A stretch of 64,000 nt of DNA from Cavenderia fasciculata (GCF_000203815.1 NW_004457695.1:1982054-2046053), one strand, 5' to 3'. Shown: positions 34,377 to 48,300, counted from the stretch's first letter. The notes: generated by a model from the sequence alone, not told the origin. Numbers and translations are program-made.

Positions 34377-35223
34377 TTTTGAGAAAATTTAAAAAGAATA
34401 ATTGATAGATAAAATTATTATTATTATTTAAAAAATATTTATATTTGATTGATATTGATTTTGATTTTGATTGAAAAAAATTATATAAATAATAATAACT
34501 CTAGAGATAGATAGAGAAAAGACGAAAAATAGATAAAACAACAAGAGACAGACAGTAGGGATAGGATATTGGTAACAAGTAGAAAAAAAAAGAAATGTAA
34601 ATTTAATAAATAAATAAAATTCCTCTTCCTCTTCCTCTTCATCCTTCCTTGTTTTTTTGAACCTACAAATTCAAATATGGAAGCTCAATATTTTTCAATC
34701 CGATCCTACCCTATCGTATACTATTAATACTACCTCCTACACTATGTATTCTTTCTTCAAAATAATCACACCTGATAAATAATCACCATCCTACTGAGTA
34801 GATTGAAAAAAACCACCAATCAACTTTGATTTTCACTCTTCTTTACCACCCCACCCACCCACCAACCTAACCTATCAAACAAACACCCAATTGTGTGTGG
34901 GTGGTTAGTGAACCTACAGACAACAAGCCATTAGGAAAAGGAAAAAGAAACTTCCAAATCATAATTTTGATTCCTTGGAATCAAGAAGTACATCTTTCAT
35001 TCATTGCCAAGCTGCTCAAGTCAGAAGAAGTGTGCTGTTAAACAAATATTATTATTCTGTACAAACTCGAATTTTTTTAATTTTTGAAAATGAGACAAAA
35101 AAACGAACGAAAGTCATTGCGAGAAATGTGTAGTAATTTAGTGAGAGGAGAAGATAGTTTAGTTGTTAGTGTGATATATATATAGAAAGAGAGATATATA
35201 TATATATATAGTATTATATAAAG
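34377..35223. other. Divergent intergenic region
   Basis: About 850 bp between the protease and the PELP1-like gene, transcribed outward. It has TTA runs near 34420, CTCTTCC repeats near 34622, a CCACCC-rich stretch near 34850, and a TA run at 35173-35208 just before the right-hand ATG. No gene seen. Confidence 0.5.
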
Positions 35224-37907
35224 ATGGCACCAACAGCAACAAAGAAACAACAACAAAATAATGCTAATAATAATAATAAAAACAAGAGACCTGTAGAAAC
35301 AACACCAACTATTAATAAGGTTAAAAAGGTTAAATCATCAAATACATCTACATCTACATCTACAAAAACTACAACATTTGATCAAATACCAAAGATTCAA
35401 AATAATTTAGAGATTATTAAAGATATCATTGATCAATATTTTGAATCATCACAACAACAATCAATTTCTATTACAAAAGATATTGAATCAACCATAGTAC
35501 AATTATTACATCATAATCAATGTTTATGTAAAGTATTAAATGTAAAGGAGAATAACAAGATTGCATTGAAATGGGTTCAATCGATTGCATCGATGATTCG
35601 TAACAAGGAAGACAAGAACGTTTCGTTGTTTGGTTTGACCATGTTGGTAGAGACCATTCGTATTGCAAACTATGAACTCATGGTGGAATACCAAAACCAA
35701 TGGTGTACATTGTTGACCGAAGCAGCTACCGATGCCACTCGTAAAGGTACTGCTGCCGCTGACAAGTACCAACTTGTTATGGTTGCCATGTCACTCTTGG
35801 TTGACAAGTCTGCCCTATGGAATGATACACGTCGTTCAATCACCTCCAACAATACCATCAACTCTTTTATTACTTCTGCAACTGCTCCATTTACCAATAC
35901 AACAAACGCAACAAATACAACTAATACTACTTCATCATCAAATGCTGAAAAACTATCAGGAGTGTTGGCAATTTGTTCATTTATTGATTCATTGGATGCA
36001 TCGATTAAACCATTTGTAGGACGTCTTGAAGTGATTGCCTATTCTTTGTTGTTTGGTTCGGACTCACAATTGTCAGAGGCTGCTACATCGCTCATCTCAC
36101 GTCTGCCAAAATGTATTGGTGTGTCGGCTGCCGATATTTACTGGGGTGTCTCTTTGAACAAGATTATCACTTCGATGGATGTGTCGGTCGATCGTCTATT
36201 CAAGGGTATTCCATCGGACAAGAGTAACCTCGTCCAGTCACGTGTCGTCCTCCTCCCCAAGAACGCTGCCACCGGTGCCATCGAGGGTAACGATCAACTC
36301 AACGCTCATCTCACCCATCTCATCAACATTGCCACGCCAGCACTCCCAACCACCCCCTCTCAAATAACCGAACAAGAAACAAGATCATTCCAAAACCTCA
36401 CCTCTTGTCTATCAAGTATTCTCACCACCTCTACTTTGACAGCTTGTCAACTTCCAATTGACCGTATCATCAAATTAATCTCGCGTATCTTAAATATCGG
36501 GTTTACTCAAATCTCTTCAAATCCTTACAATGTAACTATATCAAATCAAATCAAAACAAACAATATTATATAATATTATACTTACCCTTTCTTTTTTATT
36601 TTATTTTTTTGAAGGACTTTACATTAATTCAACAAGTATCGATTATAACTAAATTACATTGTTCAAGTTATCAATTATTATCTATTTTATTCAAGGTATT
36701 GAGAAAGGCAATGGTACCATTTATCAAGACATTGTCATCTACATTGTTGAGACCACTACGTGTCATGGAATCATACACCAATCTCAAGATTCAAAAGGAT
36801 TTGTTTGAAACGATCAAAGACGCGATTGAAGCAATCGGAGCCAGTTGCAGCGACAGTCTTGCCGTCCCCTTGGTACCCATCCTCTTGAAACAAATCCTTC
36901 CATACATCCCTGAACAACAACAAGCAGCCATCCAAGAGAAAAAAACTAAAAAGAAGGGTGCTCAACCCGAGGCTCAAATGACTGGTCCCGCCCAACAACA
37001 AACCGTAGGAAATGTAGATGCCACCAAGATTCATGATGGATCTGACCACCAACTTCGTGTGTCTGCCCTCCAAGTACTCGAATCTCTCCTCATCAATGCC
37101 GGTTCCTTATTGGGTAGCAGTGTTCGTACACAAATCGATAGTACCATTGTCTCACTCGTCATGCATTGTCAAACTCTACTTGTCAAGAAACTCATCTTTG
37201 TCAATAGTTCTTACCAATGTGATACCTATCGTTCACTGTTGTACAGTTGTATGCTCCAACTTGCTATCAAGCCAATCAGTGGTATTCCACCTGTCCTCCC
37301 ATACACCATCCGTCTCATGTCCAATGGTGCCAGTACCGACAACTCTCCACAAGTCCGTTCAACTTGTATCCAAGGTGTCTCTATCTGTGAATCAATCATC
37401 CATCCACAATGTCCAAATCTTCAAGCTCCAACCATCCATTCAAATCTATCATCTTTAAAGAAATCAATTAATCAATATCAATTAGAAAATAACAACAGTA
37501 ATAATAATAATAATCATTTTTTTAATCAACAACAACAAGAACAAGAAATAGATCAAGTTGAACAAGATGAACAAGAATCAGGATCAGATGAAGAATCAGG
37601 ATCTGTATCAGATGATGATGAAAAATTAGATATCTCTTTAAATGATATAGATGATGAAGATGAAGAAGATGAAGAAGAAGAAGAAGAGACAATTATTTCG
37701 ACCACCAGTAAAACAACAACAACAACAACCTCTGGAATGAAGAGTGGATTATTTAATGATTTAAGTTTTAATTCCGCCACCTCTGCTTCTTCAAAAAATA
37801 ATAATAATAAGAAACAACAACAACAACAACAAGACATAAGTGAAGATGAAGATGAAGATCTTGACTTTGACATTGTTGATGAATCACCATCTGAAGATGA
37901 AAATTAA
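35224..37907 (+). CDS. PELP1/Rix1-like ribosome-assembly protein
   Basis: Two exons, 35224-36531 and 36615-37907, encode 866 residues. A basic N-terminus (KNKRPVETTPTINKVKKVK) looks like a nuclear or nucleolar signal. Residues about 80-620 are helical-repeat-like, with KWVQSIASMIRNKEDKNVSL and LFGLTMLVETIRIANYELM resembling the RIX1 N-terminal domain of PELP1. The C-terminal third ends in Asn/Gln runs and strongly acidic tracts (DDIDDEDEEDEEEEEE, SEDEDEDLDFD), which also fits PELP1, whose tail is Glu-rich. Rix1/PELP1 works with TEX10/Ipi1 and WDR18/Ipi3 in 60S ribosome maturation. The match rests on general layout and a few motifs rather than strong signature residues. An alternative is another HEAT-type nucleolar protein. 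Confidence 0.6.
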
Positions 37908-38534
37908 ATAAATCAAAATAAATCAAAATAATTAAATCATTTACATCTCGATTATTTCGTTGTCACCGATTTAAAATCCCCATTATCCACACCCACCACC
38001 ACAACCACAATTGTAATTTATAAATAAATATATATTATATTTTAAATCGTTGTAGGGACAAACCAAAAACAACAACAATTAAACTGGTACGGTCATGACA
38101 AGCTAACTGACAAACTTGAACAGTCTCCTCCCTCTCCCAACGATTGACAACGTCGTTTGGATTCTATTATTAATAAAAGGGATTTTGGATGGGATAGAAG
38201 AAGAGGGTTGGGATTACATTAATGTAAAAGGTAGTTGGATTACCCTCATCATCTAACCAACCAACAATTCTCAAGATACTTTACTTGCTTTGCTTAGCAG
38301 ATATCTAGTTTGCTCAATAATTTTTGAGTTTTTCAAAGAACGTTGGTCAGCCACCCACCGTAAAATCCAATTTGTAGTTGAAAAAAAATTATTGTCTTTA
38401 AAAAAAAATTATTGTCTTTAAAAAAATTCGAGTGAGCTCCTATAGATTCCACAAAGACACTTACATATCATTCACATTTTTCACATCTTTTTTTTAAAAC
38501 AAATAAATAATAAACAAGCATCACACAAGATAAA
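37908..38534. other. Intergenic region upstream of abpB
   Basis: About 630 bp between two genes on the same strand. A 20-nt direct repeat built on AAAAAAAATTATTGTCTTTA occurs twice in tandem at 38381-38420. Pyrimidine-rich DNA and a CA-rich leader precede the ATG at 38535. Confidence 0.5.
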
Positions 38535-39809
38535 ATGGCTGAAGTCAAGAAGGGTTTACAATTGGAAGGCATCCGTATGTATATTATATATAAACCAACT
38601 GCGACATATCTAATATATATTAATTCCATACAATCCGATATACAACAACAATTGTTGGGAATTGTGTTTATATCGATCGGGGAATAAACATATCAGATGT
38701 AATTTAAACATATTCATATCTCTAACATTCCTATCCCCTCCCCTAATTACTTAATTACAATACTTCTTCTTGTAGAAACCAACCAACACAAGTCTGGTAC
38801 CTCTTTCACTGAAAAGTTGAGCGGTGAAGCTCTTGCTTTCTTCTGTGAGATCGCTGCCAAGCCATTCTCTGAACAAGCTGTTGCTTTCCTCAACGCTTAC
38901 TGGTTCGAAGTCCATGACCAAGCTGAATTCATCTACTCGTAAGTCTTTATATATATATGTTACTTATCCTATATCAGAGTTTTAGGTGGTTGGTAGTTAT
39001 AGTACTTGCCAACCAAAAAAAATCTGTTTTTTGGGGGTTCTGTCAGATTCATGTAAAAAAAACCGATTTTTTTTCTAACCCAACTTTTTTTTTTTTTTTT
39101 TTCCCATTTTAGAGTTGCATGGGATATTATCAAGTACGCTGATATGCATTGCAAGGGTATCCAACTCGTTTACAAGTATGATGAAGGTAACGATTTGGAC
39201 TTTGATATTGGTCTCTACTTTTATGAACAACTCTGCAAGTTCTGCGAAGACTCAAAGAACCAAGCCAAGTTTGGTGCTGAATACAACCGTTCCAAGCCAG
39301 AGATGTTGACTGCCCTCAAGCGTAAGCAAGAGCTCAGAGACAAGGTCGATGTCAACTTTGATGGTCGTGTCTCCTTTTTGGAGTTCCTCCTCTACCAATA
39401 CCGTGATGTAGCCAATCCAGCTGATTTCTGCTCACGTTCAATGGGTCACGACGAACATCCAGAGATCAAGAAGGCTCGTTTGGCTCTTGAAGAAGTCAAC
39501 AAGCGTATTCGTGCCTACGAAGAAGAAAAGGCCCGTCTCACCCAAGACGCTGCCGGTACTGGTGTCAAGGCCCTCGGTGCCAAGAACATGTTGGCCCAAA
39601 TCGAGTCATCCCCACTCAAGGAAGAACTCAACAAGGCCCTCATCACTGCCGAAGCTGCCGTCCGTATTGCTTGCAAGAAGTACGGAGGTGTCGCTTTCAA
39701 CGGTGCCGGTGGCAAGGGTGGTCAACACTCTTCCGAAGGTGCTCTCTGGTGGTTGAACCGTGATTTGACTGAAAAGAAGCTCCGTTACGGTCCATCAAAG
39801 GCCCAGTAA
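38535..39809 (+). CDS. abpB: Calcium-regulated actin-bundling protein ABP34 (30-kDa protein)
   Basis: Three exons (38535-38574, 38776-38938, 39113-39809) encode 299 residues, close to the D. discoideum protein (295). Recognised by long shared segments: TSFTEKLSGEALAFFCEIAA, VAFLNAYWFEVHDQAEFIYS, IIKYADMHCKGIQLVYKYDE, FYEQLCKFCED and LTALKRKQELRDKVDVNFDG. The EF-hand-like loop DVNFDGRVSFLE is kept, followed by the helical ARLALEEVNKRIRAYEEEKA. The protein cross-links actin filaments in filopodia and the cortex, and calcium inhibits bundling. Codon use is strongly biased to C-ending codons (AAG, CTC, GTC, CGT), as expected for a highly expressed gene. The first intron (201 nt) splits the codon after GI, and the second (174 nt) contains T/A homopolymers. 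The product is expected in the cytoplasm. Confidence 0.97.
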
Positions 39810-40065
39810 ATTGTTATCATCCCCAAATCACTCTGCTGTGTGTCCCCCCAAAGACTCTTGTAAAGAAGAAAAAAAAAAAGAAAATTATTTATTTGTTTCA
39901 TATAAAACTACACACCCAACTTTAAAAATCCTTTTCTACACACAAAACATATTTTATTAAACAACAATAATAAAACTTTTGTCGTACAAAAGGTTGTATC
40001 AAAAAATAAAAAATTAATTGTAAAACAATAACTTAAACATAAACATAATTAGATAGATAGAATAT

Positions 40066-42920
40066 TTAGTTATTTTTTATTTTACTTGCAAGATTATTTT
40101 GATTTTGGAAATAAAAAAAGAAGAAAAGAATAAATAAATTTGAAATGAAATAAATCCAAGTGCAAAATATTTCCAAGACAAGTGATGGAAAGAATCTAAA
40201 TGTTGTTTCATGGATTATAAATAATAGGATGGTATAGAGATATGGCATACCAATCATATGTGTAATGATTGGTAGTGTATAGAAATACCAACATAGAAAT
40301 GGTGAATATAATCCTCTTGCAAAAATAATTGCAATAAAATTTGTAAATAATAATTTAAATATTCTTGACCTATTATTATTAGTGTTAATATTATTATTCC
40401 TACTATTCTTTAAAAAAAAGAATAAGATTGAAAAGATTAAAATAGATAATAAAAATAGATTAAAATAATTTGATTGATAAATGATACGACCAACAAATTT
40501 AAAGTTTCTTGTTTTTTCCCATAGTAGTGTTCTGGAAAAATCGTATGCCAAGGTTAGATAGCCAACCCAATTGGTTAGGAGGAATGGTAGTCCAATGAGT
40601 AATTGTATAAATCCCATCCAAATGATAAAGAGACTAGTCTTGACAAGACTGTATTGTTCTAGTAGGAGAACTAAAAGTGCTGGTGCAAAGAATACTGTGT
40701 GCAACTTTAGTGATACCACACAAGAATAGATTGTACAAAATATAAATAATTTATATTTCCCATTCTTAGAATTAGATATAAGTGCTAATAATCCAATATG
40801 AAGTAATAGTGTTGATGGGAAATCATTAATGACAACTCGTACATTATACAAATGTAATCGATTAGAGAGTACCGGTAAGAATGCTAAAATAGTTGGTAGT
40901 TGTAATCTAGTGCACAGTCTTTTAATGACTAAAAAATTGATAGTCTCCATCACTGTCCAAACTATTTGGTATCTTGATAATGACTGATTTGTAAGATAAT
41001 TGAAAAATGAATACAAATAGATAAATCCACTTGGGTATGTACAAGGTCCATGATAATGCATAAATTGATTATAATCAAAATTATATCCTTTACCATTATC
41101 ATTAAATTGTTTCAAATGATGAATATGAGCAGGCCAATCATTAACATAGGTTGGTTGATATTTGATTTCATAAATTGATAACATTAGAATCACCAATACA
41201 GATATATAAAATATAATCTCTTGAATTAAATGACGACGATGTGATGGAATGGGAATATGTGATATTACGAATCTCTCCAATTGAAATATTCTTGGTGTCA
41301 TTAAATATAGACATATTACAATTGAAATGGATAAAACAATCCACCACCAAGGTAACAAGATTAAACCATATCTTTCCAAACCAATTGTTTCTTCTTGGGT
41401 TGGAGGTGGTGGTAGATAATAACTAGATATTCTAGTCATTGAATCACATTCTGGTGCTGTCATTAATGACTCTCTAAAAAATAATAATCTATCATTATTT
41501 ACACTTGCAACAAAATAATAATATTTTAAATTAAATATTTCAATTGTTTGAATAGTTTGATTTAATTTAATTATACTATGATTTCTAAAAATAAATAAAT
41601 AAATTAATTAATAAATGAAAATAGTAATGGGATGTCATTGTGGATGTACATACTGGTATAGATTATTTGTAAAATTAAAACAATAAATATCATTATTATT
41701 AATAGTTGGGTATATAATAATTAATAATTTTGAATCAATTGATAATTTCATGGTTGCTCTTTTTGAATTGTCATGTTGATTGGAGGGAGGATTGATTAAT
41801 TGTAAAATATTAAAATCAATTTGATTCTTTTCAAATGATATGATTGTAATGTATAAATGGTTATTCATGACTGTTACTATTATTGGATGATTGCATTGAT
41901 TGGTTGAATATGATTGATAATGTTGATTGGTTGATAAATGTATAAATCGAGTATCAAATGATTCAGAGATTAAAACCTCTTTAACCATTTCTAATCGATG
42001 ATTAAATAGAGTGATTCTATCAGGTTGACAAATTAAAATGGATTGATGACCAATATTTACAATACCAATAATATTTGAATTAAATTCTTTTTTCTCCCAG
42101 ACCTTATTATTATTGATTTGTTGAAAATAAATATTATTGTCAATTGATAATATAATTGATTGATCTCTTGTCATTATTAAAGTTGGATTTATATTACTAT
42201 TACTATTTTTCTTTTCAAGATGAATAGTTGAATATCTTGTTAAAACAGAGTTTGGTAAATCTTGATTCATCCATATATCATTATAATTATCTTCTGGAAA
42301 TACAATATTAAATCTACTATGATTTGATACATTTTTGTTGTTGGTTTCTAGTTTAATATGTTGGTAAATATCCAATTGATAAAATGTTGGTGATTCCATC
42401 AATACAAGCAATTCTTTATGATTATCTGTCAATATACAATCAATGACATTGCTATTGTTGTTACCAAGATTCAAATCCAATGATCCATAATATAAATGAG
42501 TCCAACTTGGATAATGATTTGGATACATCAATATCCTATAAAATCTTGCAACATTATTTGAACAAGATACTATATACTCTAAATTATTTGATATCGATAT
42601 TGATGACAATGTCTGTGTATAGTAATCATTATCATCATTATCATCATTGTCACCAAGTCCAATATCAACTGATTTATTCCTTGTCACTATCAATAAAGAA
42701 GTTAACTTTAATTACTCGACACGATCAATATTCTTCATTCAGAATACATACATATCCATTCTTTGACAGGACTATAATCAATAGGTGACAATAGTTTATT
42801 AATTGATAAACCATTTACTTTTGAAGAATGGTCCAACCATTCTAATAGAATAAAAAAGATAAAGAGGAAGATATATTTATTGTAAGTAATCATGATTATC
42901 ATTAAAATTGAATCAATCAA
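40066..42920 (-). CDS. ALG3-type mannosyltransferase with N-terminal secreted propeller-like domain (apparent fusion)
   Basis: Three exons, 42920-42752, 42686-41654 and 41584-40066, encode 906 residues; both 65-69-nt introns have GTATGT donors and keep frame. Residues about 1-30 are a signal peptide or anchor (YIFLFIFFILLEW). About 50-450 are beta-rich, with blade-like units (SISNNLEYIVSCSNNVARFY, SILICQPDRITLFNHRLEM) ending in YYYFVASVNNDRLLFF. After a helix (GLILLPWWWIVLSISIVICL) comes a complete ALG3/Not56 domain: NDWPAHIHHLKQF, YHGPCTYPSGFIYLYSFFNY, SNRLHLYNVRVVINDFPSTL, VVSLKLHTVFFAPALLVLLL, GLPFLLTNWVGYL, LLFTNFIAIIFARGLYSPFL, CWYFYTLPI. ALG3 adds the first Dol-P-Man-derived alpha-1,3 mannose to Man5GlcNAc2-PP-dolichol in the ER lumen. 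If translation starts at the internal ATG 41463, ALG3 would be a separate product of 465 residues. Confidence 0.82.
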
Positions 42921-43452
42921 TCAATCATTCATTTCTTACCTACCTTTTATAATTAGTGGTTAAATGTAATCAATCATTTAACGTTTACGTCTACTTTCTA
43001 TTTTAAAAGTTATAGATCCTTTTACAAATATCATATGATTTTGAATTAATTAATTTGTGTGTTGTTGTTGTGATTGTTGTCTCTATCTGAAAATATTAAA
43101 TTACTTTGATCATCATGCAAGTCGGTGGATATTAGATAATCACTATAGTAGTGGTAGGAGTCATCAATCGTAATAGTGTATCTTAGTGGTTTCTTGTTTT
43201 AGAACATGTTGCAAAGAACCCTATAATTATTAATTTCTTTGGTAAAAATTTGAGAAAATCCTCAAAGATTCCTATTTTAACCTTCTTCCTAAGCTCATTT
43301 TCTAATTATTATTGTTATTATTATCTTTCACATTTATATATACTCTAACTAACTATCTATATGGATATCATTATTATTCATATTCCTATTACTATTAATA
43401 TAACCCATAATTATTTTTAATACATTATATATATATACAAAAACACCCAAAA
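42921..43452. other. Divergent promoter region (ALG3 fusion and RNA ligase)
   Basis: About 530 bp between genes transcribed outward. It contains ATT/TTA-rich DNA at 43300-43390, a TA run at 43428-43437, and the octamer-like AACCCATAA at about 43400-43408. No other gene seen. Confidence 0.5.
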
Positions 43453-44881
43453 ATGATAACCGATGTTAATATAACAAACCTTACAATCACAGAATCAACT
43501 CCAGATACAACCAATACTATCACTACTACTACGACAACAACATCTGGAGTAGTAACAACCGATACTTCTTCTTCTTCTTCTGTTTCAAACAAGGAGGAAA
43601 CAATCACTACAACAACTACTTCTTCTACTACTGAAGTTGATGGAGAAGACAATGAAGATTTATTAGAAGTATCTGATAGACAGTTGGCATATGTTCACAA
43701 GATCATTGACTTGGAACCTATTGTTGGTGCAGATGTTATTGAAATTGCTACTGTACTTGGGTGGCGTGTCATTGTCAAGAAGGGGTTATACAAGGTTGGT
43801 GATTTAGTCGTTTACGTTGAAATTGACTCTCTCCTTCCACCATGGAACTACTTTATCTCTGATCGACTTGATAAATGTAATTTTAAAATTAAAACTATTA
43901 AAATGCGTGGACAATTATCTCAAGGTAAACAAGATAAATAGATAAAGATATAATGTAATCATTCTAACATAGTTATTTGTTTTTAATTTAGGATATTGTA
44001 TTCCAATTAAAGAATTATTAAATCATCCACATAAACAATTAAAAGCTGTATATCATGAAGAAGAGAATATTGATAGTGGAGTAAAGGAGATTCACCGAGT
44101 TGATCGTGAAGAGACTGTATTAAAGATTGAGATTGGATCGAATGTGACCGAGTTTATTGGCATTAAAAAGATTCAGGATCATCATGGAGGTGGAGGTGGT
44201 GGCAACAACATCTTTAAGCGAATCAAGAGCAATGGGATGTCACCATTCCCCAGCTTTTTGGTAAAGTCTGATCAACCACGTATCCAAAACCTGCCACACT
44301 ACATGGAGACCTACGAAGACGTTGAATTCGAGGTGACCGAGAAACTCGAAGGATCAAGTATCACAGCCTACCACAACAACGGAAAGACTGGTATATGCTC
44401 TCGAAACTATGAACTCAAGCACACAACAGAGACGGCTGAATCTGAAATATTTACAACTCTTGTTGGACGACTGGATATTCTCAAACGTTTGGAAGAGGCC
44501 AAGATCAATGTCGCCCTGCAGGGTGAAATCATCGGACCAAAGATCCAAGGTAATATCTATGGTCTCCCCGAGACACAGTACAAGGTCTATGATATTTATT
44601 TGATTGATAGTAATAGATATGCCACACAACCAGAACGTGTCGATATCATGAACACGATCGGACTCAAATGGGACGACCACGGTGTTCCATTCCTCGGTGT
44701 CCACAAAATCGGTGGCAAGAAACTATCCGATATTTTAGATATGGCCAATGGATTCTCCCAACTCAAAGGTTCCAAACCAAAAGTATTACGTGAAGGTATT
44801 GTATTTAAATCAAATACTCTCAGACATGATAGAGTCATTCATTTTAAATCAATTTCAAATCAATATTTATTAAAAAAATAA
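43453..44881 (+). CDS. RNA ligase of the DRB0094 (DraRnl) type
   Basis: Two exons, 43453-43924 and 43992-44881, encode 453 residues. A Thr/Ser-rich N-terminal 75 residues is followed by an OB-like module typical of Deinococcus RNA ligase (IVGADVIEIATVLGWRVIVK, YKVGDLVVYVEIDSLLP). The nucleotidyltransferase domain has motif I EKLEGSS with the adenylated Lys at about 275, motif Ia/III elements (ICSRNYELK, YKVYDIYLID), motif IV EGIVFK and motif V VIHFKSISNQYL. Members use ATP to seal 3'-OH/5'-phosphate ends and prefer a 3'-OH RNA strand at nicks. All catalytic motifs are present, so it should be active. A His/Gly linker (HHGGGGGGNN) sits between the two modules. Role is probably RNA or mixed-strand repair (inference). 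Confidence 0.9.
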
Positions 44882-45358
44882 TTAAAAATAATTAAATATA
44901 TAAATATAAATATAAATGATACATATAAATAAATAAATAATAAATAATGTACATGAATAAAAAAAGATAAATTAATTTAAAAGATATATTCTTATCTTTA
45001 TTTTCAATTTTAAAAAAAAAGTCAAACTCTGGTCAAACAATTAATTCCTTTTTTCTCAAGTCTTCACTTCTTTACCTCTATTTCTCTCTCTCTTTCTTTC
45101 TCCCTCTCTCTCTTTGAGAGAAAGTTGTAGAATGACTCATTAAAATAGTTGGACAGTCAATTCCCACATCACCAAAGGTAGGTTCGTTTCGTTTGGTTGG
45201 GGAGAGTGGGAACTTTACAAAAATAAATTTATTATTATTATTTTTTAATTTATATTTTTACAAAAGAAGACAAGGAGAGAGGAAGATTCACCAAACAAAT
45301 CATAGTTTTTGAATCGAAGAAGAAATACAACAACAACAACAAAGACAAAGACATTAAG
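44882..45358. other. Intergenic region upstream of sey1
   Basis: About 480 bp, AT-rich, with a CT-rich run near 45080-45113 and CAA repeats in the last 40 bases before the ATG at 45359. No gene seen. Confidence 0.5.
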
Positions 45359-48300
45359 ATGACTTCAGGTGGAGAAGATATCACTGAGGAACAATTCACA
45401 GAGATTGTTCAATTCATTGATCACAACGGTGATATAGTGTAAGACGACAAATACAAAACAAAGTGAACATCACATCAATGATGATGTATTGTATGATTGA
45501 ATTCAATATTTGATACTAATAATATCTATGATATGATATCACTACTACTACTACGACTACTACTACTACTACTACTACTTTATAAACTAAATATTTAGTA
45601 ATGAAGAGAATGATAACAAGAAATCATTCCTATCATGTTTATCATCAAAGACAGACTTTTTAGAAAAGGGTTTTGATTACTCGGTTATTGCTATCTTGGG
45701 TCCTCAAAGTAGTGGAAAGAGTAAGAATCGATATATCTATAAGAGAGAGAGAGAGAAAGAAGAAAAGAGTCGTTAGTTATATTAATAACCAATGATTCGT
45801 TCGTTTGTATTTGTTTATACATATTTTAGGTACATTATTAAATATATTGTTTAATACAAAGTTTGCAGTAATGGATAGTCATACTGGTAGAAAACAAACG
45901 ACTCAAGGTGTATGGATGGGTATTGCCAACGTTGAATCACCAGAGACTTTTCTTATTCTCGATGTTGAGGGTACTGATGGTCGTGAGCGTGGTGAAGACG
46001 AAAAGGCATTTGAAAGAAAGACTTCACTCTTTTCACTTGTCCTCTCTTCTGTTTTAATCATCAATATGTGGGCTCATGATATCGGTCGTTACAATGCTGC
46101 CAATATTGGTTTATTAAAGACTGTCTTTGAATTAAATTTACAATTATTCCAAAAGTCAAGGTAAAAAGAAAAAAAGAAAAGAAAATTGAAACAAACATAC
46201 AATACTTATTTACTTATTCTATTTATTTAAATATTCTATAGTACACATAAAACTTTATTATTATTTATTATTAGAGATCATGATGGAGAAACTCCATTGG
46301 AAAAATTAAGAAATACAATTCTTGAAGATATCAAAAATATTTGGAATGAATTAACAAAGGTTCGTCGAAACCTTATTAAATTAATTTATATCATTCAAGA
46401 TTGATATTAATTCTTTTCTTTCCTTTTCAATTTTAGCCAAAAGATTTTGTAAATTCAACAGCACATGATTTCTTTAATTTTGAATTCACATCACTTCCAC
46501 ACAAAGTGTATAGCAAGGATAATTTTAAATTGGAAGCAGAAGTATTGAAAAAGAAGTTTTTGGATCCTACCAATGCCGATTTTATCCCCAAGAAGGAGTA
46601 TCGTAACGATATTCCAGCCGATGGTTTTTACAAGTTCTCCAACAATGTCTGGGAGACGATCAAGGCCAACAGAGATCTTGACTTGCCATCACAAAAGGAA
46701 ATGTTGGCATTGTTCCGTTGTGACGAGTTTGTCGATCAATCGTTTGCACAGTTTTCCGTCGACATTGCTCCATTGAAGGAAAAGATTGAAAAGGGACGTA
46801 TTGTTGACAACTTTGGTGAGAGCACTAAAAAGATGGTTGCTGCCTGTCTCGAACGTTATGATGTGCCATCTGCACGTTACCACTCTGAAACAGTGTCCAA
46901 GAAGCGTCAGACACTCGACAGTCGTCTCATGGAGATGATCAAGACACTGTTTGACAAGCAGATTGAAAAGCTCTATGAAAAGTCGGTCGAATTTTACAAG
47001 AACCTCGTCCAAGAGTCATCCAACATTAAAAAGGTGTCTGCAGCATCTGAGAAACAGTCGCTTGAAAGTCAATTGATCCCTCACTTTTCAGTGTGGTCAC
47101 GAAACATCCGTCAAAACACACTCGACTACTTTGAAAAGATTGCCATCGAGACTGTCTACCCAGAGTCTGGCTGGTCATTCATCTCGGTGCAACAAGAACT
47201 CGATGATTTCATTGCCAAGGAGATATCAGTACTCAAAGAGAACCAACTCAACAAACTCTCCAAGTTTATGAAGGATGGTTTCTTCCAACAAATCACACCC
47301 AATCTTACAAAGATCACTGAACACGCTCAAGATGATATGTGGAAGAAAATTACAAACCTCTTTAATGAAAATTTATTCAAATTTGAAACTACTTATAGAA
47401 AGAGACTTACTGGTAAGAAAGAAAAAAGATAGATAGAAAAAAAAAAGAGATATTAAAATATTTTAATTAATTATTTATTAATTTTTTTTTTTAATTAGAT
47501 TTTGATACAAAAGAATCAGACGCAGAAGACACAATTGAAATGTGGAAATTAAATACAAAGGAGCAATTAAAAGAAAAAATAAGAGACAGAGCTCAATTAT
47601 TACCATTAAGATTGAAAAAGCGTTTCGAAGAAGGTTTTACCCTTGACTCTAGAGGATTACCAAGAAAATGGTCAAAGACTGATGATATTGATTCAATTTA
47701 TCAAGAAGCAATGTTTAATGTATGAGAGAAATAGAAAAAAAAGAAAAAAAAGATTAATTTATTAATTTATATTTTTCTATTTCTTTTTAGGCAGAAAAAT
47801 TGGTAGATTTATTCTCTTATATGAGATTACAAGAAGAGGAATTTGAATTAACATTCTACAGTAAAGATACTCAACCAGATGATGACGATTCATTGTATCT
47901 TACTTCATTGAAATCACCAACCAAATATCCAGTCAATTACACCAATATTGTTTTACAAAACGATCAATGTAATCAAATTATTGATGATTTTAGAAAGGAT
48001 ACAAAGACTGATTTAATTAATGCTCGTCATGAACAAGTAAGCTAAATCAACAAATAATAATATCTATTTATATATATATATATATTCCAATTCTAATTTA
48101 TTTTTTAATTTTCTTTCTAGTCGAGAACATCATCAGTTGGAGGAGTACCACCATATATGATTTTACTTCTTTGCGTATTAGGTTTCAATGAGTTTATTGC
48201 CATTCTTACCAACCCATTATTATTCTTTTTAGTGGTGTTGTTGGGTGTTGGTTTCTTTGTACTACATAAACTCAATCTTAGTGGACCATTTATTGATTTC

